In this document: positions 35,377-44,268 of the stretch, piece after piece
How the letters are laid out: each line of letters opens with the position of its first letter
How positions within the stretch are numbered: the stretch's first letter is position 1
Assembly (NCBI RefSeq): GCF_017581965.1
Contig: NZ_JAGEVF010000001.1
Location: 310,001-374,000 of the forward strand
DNA from: Winogradskyella pelagia
Lineage (GTDB): Bacteria; Bacteroidota; Bacteroidia; Flavobacteriales; Flavobacteriaceae
Length of the DNA stretch: 64,000 bases
Direction: 5' to 3'
Made by a program: the position numbers and the translations under genes
Notes under the pieces: generated by a model
Databases searched by the model: none
What the model saw: only the letters and a program-made list of their open reading frames with translations
What the model was told of the DNA's origin: nothing

Positions 35377-37239
35377 ATGAAAAATTTCTTTAGCAACATT
35401 AGGGGTGACGCCTTTGGTGGGCTCACTGCTGGTATCGTGGCGCTTCCACTAGCACTAGCCTTTGGGGTGTCATCTGGGCTTGGTCCAAGTGCTGGACTTT
35501 ATGGAGCTATTTTTATCAGTTTTTTTGCTGCATTGTTCGGAGGAACAAATACTCAAATATCAGGTCCAACTGCACCAATGACAGCTGTAAGCATGATTGT
35601 TGTTGCCGGAATAGTAGCTGCCAATGAAGGTGATGTTGAAAAAGCCTTGCCCTCGATTTTATTGGTGTTTTTACTTACCGGTTTAATCCAAGTAGCATTG
35701 GGTGTTCTAAAGCTTGGTGAATACATTAGATATATTCCTTATCCTGTTGTTTCTGGATTTATGACCGCAATTGGATTAATCATTATTATAACACAAATTT
35801 TACCAGCTTTGGGGTATTATCCCAAAGAAGATTTAGGTTTTGTGGAACGATTTAAACCGCAGGCAGAAGAAGTTATTTTAGAAAATATTCTTAAGGAGGA
35901 GGCTGGTGAGGGAATTTTAGTTATAGAAGATTTTCAGGAGACTATTGATAGAGCCGACGAAATAACAGCAGAAATCATTCTTAAGGAGTCACAATCTTTA
36001 GCTGCAAAAAGTGCGTCTGGGACTATCGGAGCGCTGAGGGTATTGCCAAGAGCAATTAAAAATATCAATTGGTTAGAATTAGCATTGGCTATAAGCACAA
36101 TTTTTATTGTTTTTGGATTTAAGAAAATAACAACTAAAGTACCAAGTTCCCTTGTTGCTTTGGTATTGGTTTCTACCGTTGCAGTTGTATTTAATTTAGA
36201 TTACAGGACCATAGAGGAAATTCCTTCAGGTATACCCATACCTAATATGGAGATTTTTAGCAATATTAGTATTGGAACTATTACTCCATACATTTTTACC
36301 GCATTAACGCTTGCTATTTTAGGAGCAATAGATTCCTTGCTCACAAGTGTTGTAGCTGATAATATGACCAAAACAAAACACAAACCGAATAGAGAATTAA
36401 TGGGTCAGGGTATTGGAAATAGTATTGCTGCTATTTTCGGTGGAATTCCAGGAGCAGGAGCCACGATCAGAACAGTAGTAAATATTAATGCAGGAGGAAA
36501 AACTAAATTATCAGGGATGATTGCAGGTTTAGTTTTGCTAATTATTATGATGGCATTGGCACCAATAGCTTCAAAAATTCCAGCTGCTGTTCTTGCCGGA
36601 ATATTAGTTGTGGTAGGGATAAATGTAATGGACTATAAAGGCATAAAAGCCATACCTAGTTTACCAAAAGATATTGAATTAGGCCCTTTAAAATTGAGCT
36701 CAGAAGTAATCATCATGCTCATTGTATTGCTCCTTTCAACATTTTGGGACTTAATATATGCAGTAGGAATTGGTCTTGTAATTGCGTCGTTAATGTTTAT
36801 GAAAAAAATTGGGAACATTACCGCGAGACGCAGTAGTGTTAAGTCAATTAAGGAAACAATATGGGCAGATGAGCTAAACTTTCCTCAACGATTTAAAGAA
36901 GAAGTTTTCATTAAACATATTAATGGGCCACTCTTTTTTGGTTCTACATCAGATTTTCAGGCCTTGACAATTCAAATTCCTGAAACAGCTTCAATAGTAA
37001 TAATGCGTTTGGGAAGAATGCAATATATGGATCAATCGGGTTTATATGCTATGGAAGATATGCTGTTAGACCTTAAAAAAAAGAATGTAAATGTGCTCTT
37101 TGTAAAATTATTGGCTCAACCAAGATATATGATGGAACGCATTGATATTATCCCAGATTTTATTGGTGAGGATAGAATATTTAACAATTTTGAGGATTGT
37201 ATTGCATGGATAAACAAAAACGTAGAGGATAAATACTAA
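35377..37239 (+). CDS. SulP-family anion transporter with STAS domain
   Basis: 620 residues. The transport domain shows the family motif FGVSSGLGPSAGLYGAIF and the ISGPTAPM block, with about 12-14 hydrophobic segments; a STAS domain occupies about 500-615 (INGPLFFGSTSDFQ, RMQYMDQSGLYAMEDML). A hydrophilic, helical insert of about 75 residues (about 151-228) splits the membrane region where shorter SulP proteins have a loop. SulP proteins move sulfate, bicarbonate or other anions. The beta-carbonic anhydrase gene 13 bases downstream argues for bicarbonate (inference). Confidence 0.93.
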   Translation: MKNFFSNIRGDAFGGLTAGIVALPLALAFGVSSGLGPSAGLYGAIFISFFAALFGGTNTQISGPTAPMTAVSMIVVAGIVAANEGDVEKALPSILLVFLLTGLIQVALGVLKLGEYIRYIPYPVVSGFMTAIGLIIIITQILPALGYYPKEDLGFVERFKPQAEEVILENILKEEAGEGILVIEDFQETIDRADEITAEIILKESQSLAAKSASGTIGALRVLPRAIKNINWLELALAISTIFIVFGFKKITTKVPSSLVALVLVSTVAVVFNLDYRTIEEIPSGIPIPNMEIFSNISIGTITPYIFTALTLAILGAIDSLLTSVVADNMTKTKHKPNRELMGQGIGNSIAAIFGGIPGAGATIRTVVNINAGGKTKLSGMIAGLVLLIIMMALAPIASKIPAAVLAGILVVVGINVMDYKGIKAIPSLPKDIELGPLKLSSEVIIMLIVLLLSTFWDLIYAVGIGLVIASLMFMKKIGNITARRSSVKSIKETIWADELNFPQRFKEEVFIKHINGPLFFGSTSDFQALTIQIPETASIVIMRLGRMQYMDQSGLYAMEDMLLDLKKKNVNVLFVKLLAQPRYMMERIDIIPDFIGEDRIFNNFEDCIAWINKNVEDKY

Positions 37240-37252
37240 AAACCCTAGGCTT

Positions 37253-37894
37253 ATGAAAAATACATATTACAAACAATTACTTGTCAATAATAAAGAGTGG
37301 GTCAAGGAAATGACCGACGCTGACGAAAATTATTTTGAGAATTTGGCTAGGGGACAGAAACCACCAGTACTTTGGATTGGTTGTGCGGATAGTAGAGTAC
37401 CGGCAAATGAAATTACAGGAACACATCCTGGAGAACTTTTTGTACATCGTAATATTGCTAATATGGTAGTACATACAGACATGAATATGTTAAGTGTCCT
37501 CGACTATGCGGTAAATCATCTTAAGGTTAAGCATATCATCGTTTGTGGCCATTACGGATGTGGAGGTGTTCAAGCCGCTATGCAGAATAAGTCCATAGGG
37601 CTTATTAACAAATGGGTTAGAAATATTAAAGAGGTTTATAAAGACAATAAAACCGAACTGAAGAAAATTGACGATGACAAAAAAAGATTTGATAGACTAG
37701 TAGAACTCAATGTTATTGCTCAAGTATATGATTTGGCCAAGACCTCAATTGTACAACAGGCATGGAAAGATGATACAGGCCTGCAAATACATGGCTGGGT
37801 ATATGAGCTAAAAGATGGTGTTATCAAAGATTTAAAAGTGTCAATGGATAGCGCAGCACATCTCGACGAGATTTTTACCCTGGATTTAGATTAA
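37253..37894 (+). CDS. Beta-class carbonic anhydrase
   Basis: 213 residues, zinc enzyme interconverting CO2 and bicarbonate. The zinc ligands are seen in IGCADSRVPANEI (Cys with the Asp-Arg pair) and in VCGHYGCGGVQAA (His and Cys); HRNIANMV is the conserved connecting block. It is cytoplasmic, with no signal peptide. It lies 13 bases downstream of a SulP transporter, so the pair probably imports and equilibrates inorganic carbon. The final four bases overlap the stop of the convergent gene. Confidence 0.96.
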   Translation: MKNTYYKQLLVNNKEWVKEMTDADENYFENLARGQKPPVLWIGCADSRVPANEITGTHPGELFVHRNIANMVVHTDMNMLSVLDYAVNHLKVKHIIVCGHYGCGGVQAAMQNKSIGLINKWVRNIKEVYKDNKTELKKIDDDKKRFDRLVELNVIAQVYDLAKTSIVQQAWKDDTGLQIHGWVYELKDGVIKDLKVSMDSAAHLDEIFTLDLD

Positions 37895-38409
37895 TTATTT
37901 TCAGATAAATCCTTTTGTTCATCTTCACCACTTTTAATAAGTGTTGGAAAAATTAAAGGTGCCAATGATTTAACTGGGTGGTAAAGCACACTCTCCTCTG
38001 TATCTTCGTCCTCTAAATAAGGTATAGTAGAATTGATTTTTTCAAATACCATAAGCAAAACACTAAGGATCAAGCCAATTTTTAATGCGCCAAAGGCAGC
38101 ACCCAAAAATCGGTTTAGTAATCCTAGTGCCGCGAAATTTGCTAATTTAGTAAGCGCTTTTCCTGCAAGGCTAATGGCCAAGACTATGATGACAAAAGTA
38201 ATTCCGAAAGCAACAATATTCAGCATTTTTTCGTCCCAGTCTACCCTAGCACCAAGGAACTCCGCAGCGAAAAAACTAAAGTGAATAGCTCCATATATAC
38301 CTAGTACTAAAGCTAGAAGAGACGCTACTTCCACAAATAATCCTTTAATTAGTCCTCTTATTAAACCAAATAATAAGAGTGATCCCAAAACAATATCAAT
38401 TATGCTCAT
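37891..38409 (-). CDS. CvpA family membrane protein
   Basis: 172 residues with four hydrophobic segments and the family signature MSIIDIVLGSLLLFGLIRGLIKGLF at its start (given here in brief: IIDIVLG...RGLIKG). The middle block LLNRFLGAAFGALKIG also fits CvpA, first seen as a gene needed for colicin V production and linked to envelope stress; its mechanism is unsettled. The C-terminal tail is acidic. It is convergent with the carbonic anhydrase with a 4-base overlap of stop codons and no hairpin terminator between them. Confidence 0.88.
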   Translation of the reverse strand: MSIIDIVLGSLLLFGLIRGLIKGLFVEVASLLALVLGIYGAIHFSFFAAEFLGARVDWDEKMLNIVAFGITFVIIVLAISLAGKALTKLANFAALGLLNRFLGAAFGALKIGLILSVLLMVFEKINSTIPYLEDEDTEESVLYHPVKSLAPLIFPTLIKSGEDEQKDLSENN

Positions 38410-38463
38410 TGTTGAAATAAGGTTTAATTAGGGTAAAATAGGTAATAAAGCGGAAATATAAAT

Positions 38464-38471
38464 TAAATTTG
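38464..38471 (+). promoter_or_regulatory. Candidate -7 element upstream of the 118-residue protein gene
   Basis: TAAATTTG matches TAnnTTTG, 36 bases before the ATG at 38507. A -33 TTG is not seen at the preferred spacing. Confidence 0.35.
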
Positions 38472-38506
38472 TTTCTTATTATAACGCATCAATAGATGTA
38501 AAAATT

Positions 38507-38863
38507 ATGGCTAGGGATATTCAATTAAAGGAGCGATGGGAATTAGTAGTAGAAAAACTATCCAATCAATTTGCAGATGGAGATACTTTAGATTTAGATG
38601 CAATTATCTATTTAATTGGTGTTCAAGAATTGGGTCAGTTACACCGACAGTTTAAAAAAGACCAGAAATTAGATTTAATGCACATTGCCATATGCAAAGT
38701 ATTAGAACCATATGGTTTTTATGAATTTGATTTCGTCGATGACGAAGGATGGCCTCATTACAAGGTTAAAGCCCAATTACCCTTTCTTAAAGCTGGAGAA
38801 CAGAGTGTTTTAATGAAGGAAGCTATTGTCAACTATTTTGTTGAATTAGACTATATCGACTAA
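38507..38863 (+). CDS. Conserved hypothetical protein
   Basis: 118 residues, acidic, no signal peptide or membrane segment. Not assigned to a known functional family. It contains DAIIYLIGVQELGQLHRQF followed by LMHIAICKVLEPYGFYEF, which suggests a helical domain and a short beta unit. It is conserved-looking and lies directly before pheS (55 bases), so it may be co-transcribed with that gene. No function is proposed. Confidence 0.78.
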   Translation: MARDIQLKERWELVVEKLSNQFADGDTLDLDAIIYLIGVQELGQLHRQFKKDQKLDLMHIAICKVLEPYGFYEFDFVDDEGWPHYKVKAQLPFLKAGEQSVLMKEAIVNYFVELDYID

Positions 38864-38918
38864 GATTTTTTAAATTTGCCTTCATTTTTAAAAGGTCTCT
38901 AAATCAGCATTTGTAATT

Positions 38919-39938
38919 ATGATTGATAAACTAAAAGAACTAATTGCCGAAGTCGAAGTATTCACTGCCCAAACCAAGGAAGAGGTAGAAGTATTTCGTA
39001 TAAAATATTTAGGGTCTAAAGGTCTTCTTAAACAATATTTTACTGAGTTTAAGAATGTACCCAATGACCAAAAAAAGGAGTTTGGGCAAACCATCAACCA
39101 GCTTAAGAAAACAGCAGAAGAAAAAGTTAATACTTTAAAGGAAGCACTTGAGAATGCAGAGGAAGACAAAGGCATTTATGGTGACTTGTCTCGGCCAGGA
39201 GAACCCGTTGCATTAGGTGCACGGCACCCAATATCAATTGTAAAGAACCAAATAATAGATATCTTTTCTCGTATAGGATTTAATGTGAGTGAAGGGCCAG
39301 AGATTGAAGACGACTGGCATAACTTTACAGCATTAAACCTGCCAGAATACCACCCTGCCAGAGATATGCAGGATACATTCTTCATTCAGACCAATCCAGA
39401 TATTTTATTGCGTACCCATACTAGCTCGGTGCAAGTGCGTTATATGGAAAATAATAAACCTCCAATAAGAACCATATCACCTGGACGTGTCTACCGAAAT
39501 GAAGCCATATCTGCGCGATCGCATTGTTTCTTCCATCAAGTAGAAGGGCTATACATTGATAAGGATGTTAGCTTTGCAGATTTAAAGCAAACGTTACAAT
39601 ACTTTACAACTGAGATGTTTGGTAAATCCAAAATTAGACTTCGTCCTTCGTACTTTCCATTTACAGAACCTAGCGCTGAGGTTGATGTGTATTGGGGTTT
39701 GGAAACAGAAACGGATTATAAAATGACCAAAGGAACAGGTTGGCTAGAGATTATGGGTTGTGGTATGGTTGACCCTAATGTTCTAGAAAACTGTGGTATT
39801 GACTCCAAGGAATATTCTGGTTTTGCTTTTGGGATGGGTATTGACCGTATAGCTTTATTATTGCATCAAATTAGTGATATAAGACTCTTAAGCGAAAATG
39901 ATGTGCGTTTCTTAGAGCAATTTAAAAGCGCACTTTAA
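38919..39938 (+). CDS. pheS: Phenylalanyl-tRNA synthetase alpha subunit
   Basis: 339 residues. An N-terminal coiled-coil tRNA-binding region (about 1-90) is followed by the class II catalytic core: SEGPEIEDDWHNFTALNLP, ARDMQDTFF, motif 2 PGRVYRNEAISARSHCFFHQ and motif 3 GFAFGMGIDRIALL. With the beta subunit (PheT, not in the window) it charges tRNA-Phe. The hypothetical gene 3 bases downstream is probably in the same transcript. Confidence 0.98.
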   Translation: MIDKLKELIAEVEVFTAQTKEEVEVFRIKYLGSKGLLKQYFTEFKNVPNDQKKEFGQTINQLKKTAEEKVNTLKEALENAEEDKGIYGDLSRPGEPVALGARHPISIVKNQIIDIFSRIGFNVSEGPEIEDDWHNFTALNLPEYHPARDMQDTFFIQTNPDILLRTHTSSVQVRYMENNKPPIRTISPGRVYRNEAISARSHCFFHQVEGLYIDKDVSFADLKQTLQYFTTEMFGKSKIRLRPSYFPFTEPSAEVDVYWGLETETDYKMTKGTGWLEIMGCGMVDPNVLENCGIDSKEYSGFAFGMGIDRIALLLHQISDIRLLSENDVRFLEQFKSAL

Positions 39939-39941
39939 ATT

Positions 39942-40337
39942 TTGAAGAAAGACATTACAATTCCAAAGGTTAAGGAGGTTTACATTGCTGTGGTGCAGGA
40001 GAAACATCTAGAATACCAAACCCAAGATTGGAATGCCTATATCATTAATAATAGCGATAAAGAATTAGATACCGTTCTTATTCTTTCTCAAGGATATTCC
40101 GAAAGTAAAATGACACCTCCAATGCGGCATTCCATTGCCAAATTACCAGCAAGAAGTTTTGCTAAGATTGAATATTTGCAAGAGGATGTACTAGAACTTA
40201 ATAACTCTTTTAAGCTAAGCTTTTTCCAGGGCAATCAAATGTTTGATAAAACGTATGTGTTTAGAAAAAACACAATAAACACAAGAGCCTTTCAGCCAAT
40301 TCCTCTTATGAATACTAATGGTATATTGGTTAAATAG
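39942..40337 (+). CDS. Conserved hypothetical protein downstream of pheS
   Basis: 131 residues, not recognised. It begins at TTG 39942, three bases after the pheS stop, with KDITIPKVKEVYIAVV as its N-terminus; no in-frame ATG exists before the conserved-looking region. It is beta-rich with no signal peptide or membrane helix, so it is likely cytoplasmic. Its position behind pheS recurs in flavobacteria as far as I recall, but no function is known. Confidence 0.75.
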   Translation: MKKDITIPKVKEVYIAVVQEKHLEYQTQDWNAYIINNSDKELDTVLILSQGYSESKMTPPMRHSIAKLPARSFAKIEYLQEDVLELNNSFKLSFFQGNQMFDKTYVFRKNTINTRAFQPIPLMNTNGILVK

Positions 40338-40347
40338 TATCTAATCT

Positions 40348-41349
40348 TTAATCTAATTTTTCCGTCAATTTATTAAACACTTTTTTTGGGTCTTTGTTGA
40401 GATATAAAATATCGTAAACAGCCTCTATTATAGGAAGACGGCTTTTTCTGTTATTCTTTTCATTAATGAGATAAGCGCTTTTGGTTGCATAGTAACCTTC
40501 TGCAATCATATTCATCTCCATCATAGCAGATTTTACGGTATATCCTTTGCCAATCATATTACCAAACATGCGATTTCTTGAAAAGATAGAGTAACCTGTT
40601 ACGAGTAAATCGCCTAAATAAGCTGAGTTATTGATATTGCGTTTCATTTTATGGACTTTTTTGATGAAACGTTTCATTTCTCTAATGGCATTACTCATTA
40701 ACACACTTTGGAAATTATCGCCATAACCTAAGCCATGAGCGATACCTGCGGCTATAGCATATATATTTTTAAGCATCACCGCATACTCTACTCCAATAAT
40801 ATCATCACTTATTTTAGTGTTGATATAAGAACTTGATAATCTGTTAGCAATAGCCTGAGCTTTAACAGGGTCTGCACAAGAAATTGTGAGATAAGATAAG
40901 CGTTCTAAAGCTACTTCTTCTGCATGGCAAGGACCAGCAATAACGGCTATATTTTCAAAAGGAATATTATAAATATCGTGAAAGTGCTCGCCTACCAAAA
41001 GACCAGACTCTGGGATTATGCCTTTTACGGCCGAAACAATTATTTTATCCTTAATGTCCACATTAAGCTTTTCTAATTCAGAATGCATAAATGCGGATGG
41101 AATAACAAAAAATAACACATCTGCCCACTCTGCAATTTCGTTGATATCATTACTTAGTTTTAGTTGTTCTGTGTTAAATTCTACTGAGCTTAAATAGCTA
41201 GGATTGTGCTGCTCTTTAAGGATGTGCTCTTTCGTATAAACACTGCGCATATACCAACCGACCTCATCTAAATTTTCACAAAGCATTTTAACAATAGCAG
41301 TTGCCCAACTACCAGCACCAAAAACAGCATATTTTGCAGATTCTATCAT
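40348..41349 (-). CDS. gpsA: NAD(P)H-dependent glycerol-3-phosphate dehydrogenase
   Basis: 333 residues from ATG 41349, chosen over an ATG nine codons upstream because it puts the Rossmann motif VFGAGSWATA at the usual N-terminal position. The other GpsA blocks are intact: VSAVKGI, AVIAGPCHAEEVA, VEYAVMLKNIYAIAAGIAHGLGYGDN with the catalytic Lys, and MNMIAEGYYA. It reduces dihydroxyacetone phosphate to glycerol-3-phosphate, the backbone for phospholipids. Convergent with the pheS cluster; no strong terminator is visible in the 10-base gap. Confidence 0.96.
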   Translation of the reverse strand: MIESAKYAVFGAGSWATAIVKMLCENLDEVGWYMRSVYTKEHILKEQHNPSYLSSVEFNTEQLKLSNDINEIAEWADVLFFVIPSAFMHSELEKLNVDIKDKIIVSAVKGIIPESGLLVGEHFHDIYNIPFENIAVIAGPCHAEEVALERLSYLTISCADPVKAQAIANRLSSSYINTKISDDIIGVEYAVMLKNIYAIAAGIAHGLGYGDNFQSVLMSNAIREMKRFIKKVHKMKRNINNSAYLGDLLVTGYSIFSRNRMFGNMIGKGYTVKSAMMEMNMIAEGYYATKSAYLINEKNNRKSRLPIIEAVYDILYLNKDPKKVFNKLTEKLD

Positions 41350-41373
41350 TGTAAAAACAAAATTTTTGTCTTT

Positions 41374-41381
41374 CAAAAATA
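41374..41381 (-). promoter_or_regulatory. Candidate -7 element for gpsA
   Basis: On the minus strand TATTTTTG fits TAnnTTTG, 25 bases upstream of the gpsA start. No -33 TTG is evident. Confidence 0.35.
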
Positions 41382-41482
41382 CATAAAATAAAGGTCTTGT
41401 TATTTCTCTATTGCAATGGGTGATTTAAATCTTGGCACAGGTTTTGAATTTCATTATACAGAAACCCTAAAACTTTTGAATT

Positions 41483-42427
41483 ATGAAGACGATTAGATTT
41501 TTTTTAGGATTAGTATTAAGTACAACCCTCTTGACTTCTTGCTATAGAGAAGAAGTTGTTATTACCGATGTCAACCCAGCACAGTCGCTAAACCAGTTGC
41601 TTAGCTCTTACGAGTTGTGGTATGTTGATATCAATCAAACTCAAGGATTTGGGGAAGTACCATTTTTACAAATAGCGTTTACTGTTTCTTTTAACAATGG
41701 TCGCGTATTCGCTAATAATAACCTCGTTGGATTTGGAAGCCAAGGCAATGGTTTTGGAGTAGAGATTGGAAACTATGATGCTTATAATATGATTTTAGAC
41801 ACTTACCACATTGTTGATGGTTATGATAGTTTCGATGTCTATCAAATAAATAACAACACCATAGAATTATATAATCCTTTTACAGACACCTCTTACTTTT
41901 TAAAAGGTTACCAAAGGAATAATTTTGATTATGATTTTATTTTCTATGACAATATTCATTATTTCCTACAAGAGTATGAGGCTTGGGAAAAGGTGTACAC
42001 AAGTAATTATGGTGTGTTAAATGAATTCGACTATGAGAATTATCTACAGTTTTTGCCAAGAGGAAATGACTCTACATTTAGAAGTTCTCAAGATGAACAT
42101 GTTAATAATACCAATATGATTTTTTGGGATTACACAGGTCTTTATGGCGTTGGTAATGTAGCTGGTAATTTCTATTTAAAAACATTAACACTAGATTATG
42201 ATTTCTTTGACAATGAATTCTTTGAACTTAGCGTTATTAATGATGCACGGATAGCGCTGTTCCATACTGTATCTGGTACAGTTTATGAGTTTGTAGGACG
42301 AAATTATATACCATATTTACGAAATACGAATACAGAAGGTAAAACGACGATTGAAGATGGTAAACCCAAAAAACGAAAGCAAAAAACCCCTAAGATAGAT
42401 AACCCTAGGGAAAATGCACGAAGCTAA
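41483..42427 (+). CDS. Lipoprotein of unknown function
   Basis: 314 residues. A lipobox LLTSC near residue 20 (after MKTIRFFLGLVLSTT) indicates lipid anchoring. The mature part is beta-rich with many aromatic residues and Asn/Asp, e.g. SSYELWYVDINQ and YELYNPFTDTSYFLKGY-like stretches; the C-terminal 30 residues are Lys/Pro-rich. No family was recognised; relatives in flavobacteria carry misleading enzyme names. Single gene with its own terminator, presumably on the outer membrane. Confidence 0.78.
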   Translation: MKTIRFFLGLVLSTTLLTSCYREEVVITDVNPAQSLNQLLSSYELWYVDINQTQGFGEVPFLQIAFTVSFNNGRVFANNNLVGFGSQGNGFGVEIGNYDAYNMILDTYHIVDGYDSFDVYQINNNTIELYNPFTDTSYFLKGYQRNNFDYDFIFYDNIHYFLQEYEAWEKVYTSNYGVLNEFDYENYLQFLPRGNDSTFRSSQDEHVNNTNMIFWDYTGLYGVGNVAGNFYLKTLTLDYDFFDNEFFELSVINDARIALFHTVSGTVYEFVGRNYIPYLRNTNTEGKTTIEDGKPKKRKQKTPKIDNPRENARS

Positions 42428-42450
42428 ATTTTGGTTGGTTATTTAGTTTC

Positions 42451-42495
42451 AAAACGCTCAGTCTAAGCACTTGCTTAGCTGAGCGTTTTCTTTAT
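42451..42495 (+). terminator. Strong terminator after the 314-residue lipoprotein gene
   Basis: A long hairpin: 42451-42461 pairs with 42479-42489 and 42463-42468 pairs with 42473-42478, with one bulged T and an ACTT loop, 17 pairs in total, followed by a T-rich stretch. Confidence 0.85.
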
Positions 42496-42523
42496 CTTTA
42501 CTTTAAATTAAGTTAATATACCT

Positions 42524-42925
42524 ATGGAAGAGCAAAAGCGAAGTTTTAAATCTAAAGTAAAGTCTTTTTTTGTAAAAATACTCCTTGGTTTAATAGTGGT
42601 TTGCGCTTTAATACTATGGATGTGTTCATGGACATATTCAGAGGGTACACGAGCAGGGCAGCTTATTAAATTCAGTGAAAAAGGGGTTGTGTTTAAAACC
42701 CATGAAGGCGAGCTTAATTTAGGTGGACTAAGAACTGGCAACGCAAATGATGGTTTAGAAGGTAATCTGTGGCAGTTTTCTGTTTTAAACGATGATGTAT
42801 TAAATGATTTAATAAATGCCGAAGGCAAACGCGTGAAATTAAGCTATAAAGAAAGATACAAAGCTATGCCCTGGCAGGGTGAGACTAATTATTTTATAAC
42901 GAAGGTTGAAACTATAAATCCTTAA
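42524..42925 (+). CDS. Conserved hypothetical membrane-anchored protein
   Basis: 133 residues. A basic N-terminus is followed by one membrane segment (ILLGLIVVCALILWMCSW, about 19-36), and the rest forms a small beta domain outside the membrane with the block SEGTRAGQLIKFSEKGVVFKT, which resembles an OB- or SH3-like strand order. Not a known enzyme family. Its last 14 bases overlap the convergent TlpA-like gene. Function unknown. Confidence 0.8.
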   Translation: MEEQKRSFKSKVKSFFVKILLGLIVVCALILWMCSWTYSEGTRAGQLIKFSEKGVVFKTHEGELNLGGLRTGNANDGLEGNLWQFSVLNDDVLNDLINAEGKRVKLSYKERYKAMPWQGETNYFITKVETINP

Positions 42926-44225
42926 GTCTGTTTTCGACCTCATTGAAGTCATAAGGCTTAGACAGTATTTTCTTTTCTTTATCCAATAAAAAATAGGTTG
43001 GTGTAGCTGTAATGCCATAAGTCTTTACAATGGTATTCTCCCATTTTCCTAAACCAATGGTATGTAAAAAATCAGGATAGTTTTTTATTTCTTCAGACCA
43101 ACCTGAGGCTTCATTTTCTAATCCAAATGCTACGACTTTTATATTAGTATAATTAGTCACTAAATCTTTTACTAATGGGAGTTCTTTTAGGCAATGACCA
43201 CATTCGCTACTCCAAAAAATCACTAGGTAATAGTCCGATTCACTTAAGTCGTAAAGCTGTTTTTTTATGGTAGAGCCATTTTTTGTAGTTACTTCAATAT
43301 CAAAATTAGGGGCAAACGCTCCAATAGAGGTGTTTTTATAAGAGGTTATAGTCTCGGCTATCACCTTGTTATTAGTACCATTTGCTAAGTTTAACAAATA
43401 GGTATCTGTAATATAATTTGCTACTTCATGATTATTTATGTTTACAAAGCGTTGCCATAGCAGGTATAAAAGAGATGTTTTAATTTCCGTGCCCTCTGCA
43501 CCAATGGTATTAGAAACATCGTCAATATGAGATTTATAAGTGTCATTAGTGGGCTCTAAAACAATATCAAAAACATAGGCCATTACACGGTCAACAAGAA
43601 ACGACGAACACTGCAAAAAGTAATTATTAAAATCTATTTCACTCAGGTAATGCTCCTTTAAATTCTTAGAGTAAGTGCGAATATCTTCATAAGATTGCGG
43701 AATATACGGGCGATTAGCATCTATGAATGCCGACACCAACATGCCCTTAGAAGATTCTTCATAGGCGTTTTGGGTATCTGCAAGCACTTTGAATATAGAG
43801 GTGTAACCTTTTTCGTCAGTTTTTCCTTGCGCGTAATAATTGCTAATGGTTTGGTTTACCATTTCCATACTTTTTAAGTAAGAATCCCAGAGTTTATTCT
43901 CATCTGATTGTGTAAATTCCACACCAGATTCAGCATTAAACTTAAATTCCACAGACGTTTTACCGTCATATATAAAGTCGAAATTGTTTTCTTCAGGAGG
44001 AATGGCATAAACAATTTTATAAATTCCAGGAGCTATCGTACTATCTAGCTCTATCTCAAAATAGCCTTCTGCATTGAGTTTGCCACGATCTACATAGTTG
44101 GCCCCATCTGGAGTGGCGTTGTATAAAAAAGCATAAGTATAATCAGTAACTGGTGAGAAACTACCTTTCACCGTTTGCGATAAAATCAGTGTAGGTAAAA
44201 GAAGTAGGAAGAGGAATTTTTTCAT
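42912..44225 (-). CDS. TlpA-like thioredoxin-fold protein with N-terminal DUF4369-type domain
   Basis: 437 residues with a signal peptide (MKKFLFLLLLPTLILS). The first ~110 residues look like a DUF4369 beta domain, then a helical linker, and the last ~150 residues are a thioredoxin fold of the TlpA/ResA group with the active-site pair CGHC in FWSSECGHCLKELP and the cis-Pro in TATPTYFLL. This architecture is common in Bacteroidota periplasmic thiol-disulfide proteins. Single gene; the 3' end overlaps the convergent gene by 14 bases. Confidence 0.9.
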   Translation of the reverse strand: MKKFLFLLLLPTLILSQTVKGSFSPVTDYTYAFLYNATPDGANYVDRGKLNAEGYFEIELDSTIAPGIYKIVYAIPPEENNFDFIYDGKTSVEFKFNAESGVEFTQSDENKLWDSYLKSMEMVNQTISNYYAQGKTDEKGYTSIFKVLADTQNAYEESSKGMLVSAFIDANRPYIPQSYEDIRTYSKNLKEHYLSEIDFNNYFLQCSSFLVDRVMAYVFDIVLEPTNDTYKSHIDDVSNTIGAEGTEIKTSLLYLLWQRFVNINNHEVANYITDTYLLNLANGTNNKVIAETITSYKNTSIGAFAPNFDIEVTTKNGSTIKKQLYDLSESDYYLVIFWSSECGHCLKELPLVKDLVTNYTNIKVVAFGLENEASGWSEEIKNYPDFLHTIGLGKWENTIVKTYGITATPTYFLLDKEKKILSKPYDFNEVENRLKDL

Positions 44226-44268
44226 AAGTAAAGCACGTATTATGCAATTAAATCAATATCGTCAAAAA

